Shown here: in pieces, positions 6,796 through 8,393 of the stretch
Layout: the number at the start of each line of letters is the position of its first letter
Position numbering within the stretch: position 1 is the stretch's first letter
Source: an uncultured Prevotella sp.
GTDB taxonomy: Bacteria; Bacteroidota; Bacteroidia; Bacteroidales; Bacteroidaceae
Direction of reading: 5' to 3'
Assembly: GCA_927910885.1 (NCBI GenBank)
Contig: CAKMOD010000086.1
Span: 1-8,393, forward strand
Length of the DNA: 8,393 nucleotides
Program-made: the position numbers and the translations under genes
The notes under the pieces: generated by a model
What the model was told of the DNA's origin: nothing
Seen by the model: the letters and a program-made list of their open reading frames with translations, nothing else
The model's database searches: none

Positions 6796-7037
6796 TACTC
6801 CTCCACTTCTTTAGTTTCTTTCGGCTGATAGAGAATAGCACCAATGATAGAGATAAAACCAATAAAGGTAACAATAGGTGCAATCGTGATATGGCGTGCA
6901 CTAAAGATGTCTGGATCAAATACGGTTTCTGTAGATGTTCCACCACTCATAAGGATAAAGCCGAGAATAACAACGGCTACACCTATAGCCAACAAAATAA
7001 AGTTGGTCTTACCAAAAGCTAAATTTCTTTTGTCCAT
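6795..7037 (-). CDS. Small DUF3098-type membrane protein
   Basis: This 80-residue protein matches, from memory, the DUF3098 family found between ftsX and uppP in many Bacteroidetes; no function is known to me. It begins with a short basic cytoplasmic stretch (MDKRNLAFGKTNF), has a first membrane helix at about 13-31 (LLAIGVAVVILGFILM), a polar loop with GGTSTETVFDPDIFSAR (32-48), a second helix at about 50-71 (ITIAPIVTFIGFISIIGAIL) and a charged tail ending KETKEVEE. Two helices with both ends basic or charged suggest a hairpin with both termini in the cytoplasm. Its stop codon shares a base with the uppP start (TAATG), so the two are translationally coupled. Conserved position between FtsX and UppP suggests, but does not show, a role in envelope growth. 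Confidence 0.85.
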   Translation of the reverse strand: MDKRNLAFGKTNFILLAIGVAVVILGFILMSGGTSTETVFDPDIFSARHITIAPIVTFIGFISIIGAILYQPKETKEVEE

Positions 7038-7165
7038 ATTATTTTTTTGAGGAGTTCAAGAGGCTGGCATTGAGAAGCTAAAGAACTTAGTTGGTGTTAA
7101 GAAGATGTTTCCTTATCCATCTAAAAGAACTCTTACTCCCTTAGTTCCCCTTTTTACTGTTCCTT
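7038..7165. other. 128-base gap between ftsX and the DUF3098 gene, with weak inverted repeats
   Basis: No gene is seen. On the - strand GAACT (7147-7143) and AGTTC (7131-7127) form a 5-bp stem with an 11-base loop followed by TTTT, resembling a weak terminator or attenuator just past ftsX. A second AGTTC/GAACT pair lies at 7053-7057 and 7083-7087. No TAnnTTTG promoter box is present, so the downstream genes are probably read from the ftsX promoter. Confidence 0.3.
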
Positions 7166-8043
7166 TTAAATCTTATATAAGTCACCTGCCTTCATGCGCA
7201 GGAACTTGTTTACTGACAACCATGAGCAGAATGTGGCAATAATCACACCAAAAGCTAACATTACTATTGCTGTGATAATCAATGCATCCCATGACAATAA
7301 TTTCGTAATCTCTGGTTCCTTTTCATAGAGGAGACATATTCCTATACCCAAAACTGCAATAGCCAATAGGGCTGAAACTAATCCTTCTAATACTGCACGG
7401 CGCAAGAATGGCGCACGGATAAAACTCCATGAACCACCAACAAGTTTCATCGTGTGGATTGAGAAACGATGTGCATAGATACTCAATCGGATAGTATTGT
7501 TAATCAGAGAGAATGAAATGATGGTGAGCAATACAGCAATAACCAATAACACCAAACTAATCTTACCCAATGTTTGGTTTACACTTTCTACCAAACTCTG
7601 TGGATAAGTGATGTCACTCACACCACGATAGGTACGCAACTGCTGAACAATATTGCGGATAGAGTCATTGTTAGCATAGTTAGCCTTCAACTGTACTTCT
7701 ATCTCACCCGTAAACGGATTCTCACCTGCAAATTCGGCAGGGTTGGCACCTAATTCTTTAGTTCCATCCTTCAACGCCTGCTCTTTACTGATAAAGTTCA
7801 AGCTATTGATATAATGCAAGGTGCGAATACGCTCGCAGAGAGCAGTACTCTCTTCCGTATTCATATCGGGCTGGAGAATCATAGTGATAGTCAGATTCTC
7901 CTTTACATAAGAACTAAGATTGCGACTGGTAAAGCCTGTAAGCACAACTATACCAATCAGCATTAGCACCATAGCTGTACTGATACATAGTGTGACAACC
8001 TGCAGACTATGACGACTGCGGGCTTTGTTTCTTTTTTTGCCAT
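7166..8043 (-). CDS. ftsX: Cell division protein FtsX, frameshifted in an A7 run near the start
   Basis: FtsX is the membrane partner of the ATPase FtsE and controls peptidoglycan hydrolases at the division site. From an ATG at 7972 one frame gives 268 residues, but this cuts into the first membrane helix. The same frame upstream reads RNKARSRHSLQVVTLCISTA with no start codon before a stop. A better start is the ATG at 8043, MAKK, in another frame; adding one A to the seven-A run at 8032-8038 joins the two into a normal 292-residue protein. In that numbering, helix 1 is at about 13-37, the periplasmic domain 40-160, and helices 2-4 lie at about 161-183, 216-240 and 253-276. LSIYAHRFSIHTMKLVGGSW is the typical FtsX motif after helix 2. 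The promoter at 8078-8108 gives a short leader to the 8043 ATG. ftsE is not in the window. Confidence 0.9.
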
Positions 8044-8077
8044 TTCTTTAATAAGGTATAATACACCAAAGTTGTTG

Positions 8078-8108
8078 CAAAGATACTGCAAAATAAGGTA
8101 ACGACAAA
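8078..8108 (-). promoter_or_regulatory. Bacteroidetes-type promoter of the ftsX operon
   Basis: On the - strand the -7 box TATCTTTG (8085-8078) matches TAnnTTTG exactly, and the -33 box TTTG (8108-8105) lies 19 bases upstream, the spacing known for the main Bacteroidetes sigma factor. Transcription should begin near 8071, leaving a leader of about 28 bases to the ftsX ATG at 8043. It probably drives the whole ftsX - folK operon. Confidence 0.75.
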
Positions 8109-8334
8109 GGAATTTATACTTTATTTAGAGATAAAAGGTGAAACTTGTGAGCATATTACTATGGAAGGGATGGTAGGGGAGATATGCTCGAAAGTTCTAA
8201 AATAATTACGTTGTGTTTTTCCTTCAACTGTTATAGGGGCATCTAATGTCTCCTTTTTATTCTAATAAGTAGGCTAAGTTCAAAGGTGATAATTTTCTGT
8301 TTTGTAATAAAAAACTCATACTTAAAAATTAAAA
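8109..8334. other. Intergenic stretch upstream of ftsX with one strong hairpin
   Basis: No coding frame is convincing on either strand. GAGCATAT (8149-8156) pairs perfectly with ATATGCTC (8182-8189) around a 25-base purine-rich loop (on the + strand). No T run follows on either strand, so it is not a normal terminator. GGGCATCT at 8237-8244 echoes the core of the 22-bp repeat but stands alone. Confidence 0.4.
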
Positions 8335-8393
8335 GATGCTCTTTAAGGTTCTTAAAGACGCCCAATTGGCTTCTAAAAGGTGCCCTTTTGAGG
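8335..8393 (-). repeat. Intergenic repeat with 22 bp period (copy B, inverted, cut by the window edge)
   Basis: Read on the - strand, CTCAAAAGGGCACCTTTT (8391-8374), ATTGGGCGTCTTT and AAAGAGCATCTTTT follow at exact 22-base steps: the GGGC cores are at 8385-8382, 8363-8360, and a degenerate GAGC at 8341-8338. The units match copy A at 692-772 in opposite orientation. Small perfect stems are built in, for example CTTTAAG (8341-8347) with CTTAAAG (8351-8357). The element continues beyond the window. Confidence 0.65.

Noticed and set aside
7166..7972. ftsX starting at the ATG at 7972
   Set aside because: It removes the basic N-terminus and cuts helix 1; upstream residues in the same frame look like FtsX, and the promoter and ATG at 8043 fit a longer protein.
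1..8393. Insertion sequence, integrase, tRNA, toxin-antitoxin or defence genes
   Set aside because: None was seen on either strand; apart from the protease all genes are core housekeeping functions.

Overview
The window looks like a chromosomal segment of a Bacteroidetes bacterium, most likely Prevotella or a close relative. Four things point there: the gene order ftsX - DUF3098 - uppP - truB - queA - folK, which I know from this phylum; a promoter of the Bacteroidetes type (TTTG, 19 bases, TAnnTTTG) in front of ftsX; a C10 (streptopain/interpain-like) cysteine protease with a C-terminal tail resembling type IX secretion sorting domains; and AT-rich DNA with little Shine-Dalgarno signal. The species call is inference; no database was searched.

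Layout. At the left, rpsO (ribosomal protein S15) is on the + strand behind a leader that can fold, and is followed by a strong 15-bp intrinsic terminator and a weaker second hairpin. About 500 bases without a gene follow, holding a 22-23 bp periodic repeat and a 20-bp hairpin that probably ends the converging protease gene. All other genes are on the - strand. Read in their direction (right to left) they are ftsX, a small DUF3098 membrane protein, uppP, truB, queA, folK and then the protease. DUF3098/uppP overlap by one base, uppP/truB and truB/queA are 21 bases apart, and queA/folK one base apart, so these are almost certainly one transcript; ftsX is separated from DUF3098 by 128 bases. The right end (about 350 bases) holds the ftsX promoter, an unexplained 8-bp hairpin and, at the edge, an inverted second copy of the 22-bp periodic repeat.

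Together, the operon joins envelope growth (FtsX for division-site peptidoglycan hydrolysis, UppP for recycling the undecaprenyl carrier) with tRNA modification (TruB, QueA) and folate synthesis (FolK). The protease is a separate secreted, virulence- or nutrition-type enzyme.

Odd points. folK and ftsX are each broken by a one-base frame error in a run of A (A8 in folK, one too many; A7 in ftsX, one too few); both read as full normal proteins once corrected. uppP carries an in-frame 66-bp tandem duplication (63/66 identical) that repeats 22 residues at the start of a membrane segment. QueA is long for its family and differs from it at several conserved motifs. I found no CRISPR array, tRNA, rRNA, transposase or clear new defence or biosynthetic system; the best candidates for something undescribed are the periodic repeat, the rpsO leader and the hairpin upstream of ftsX.
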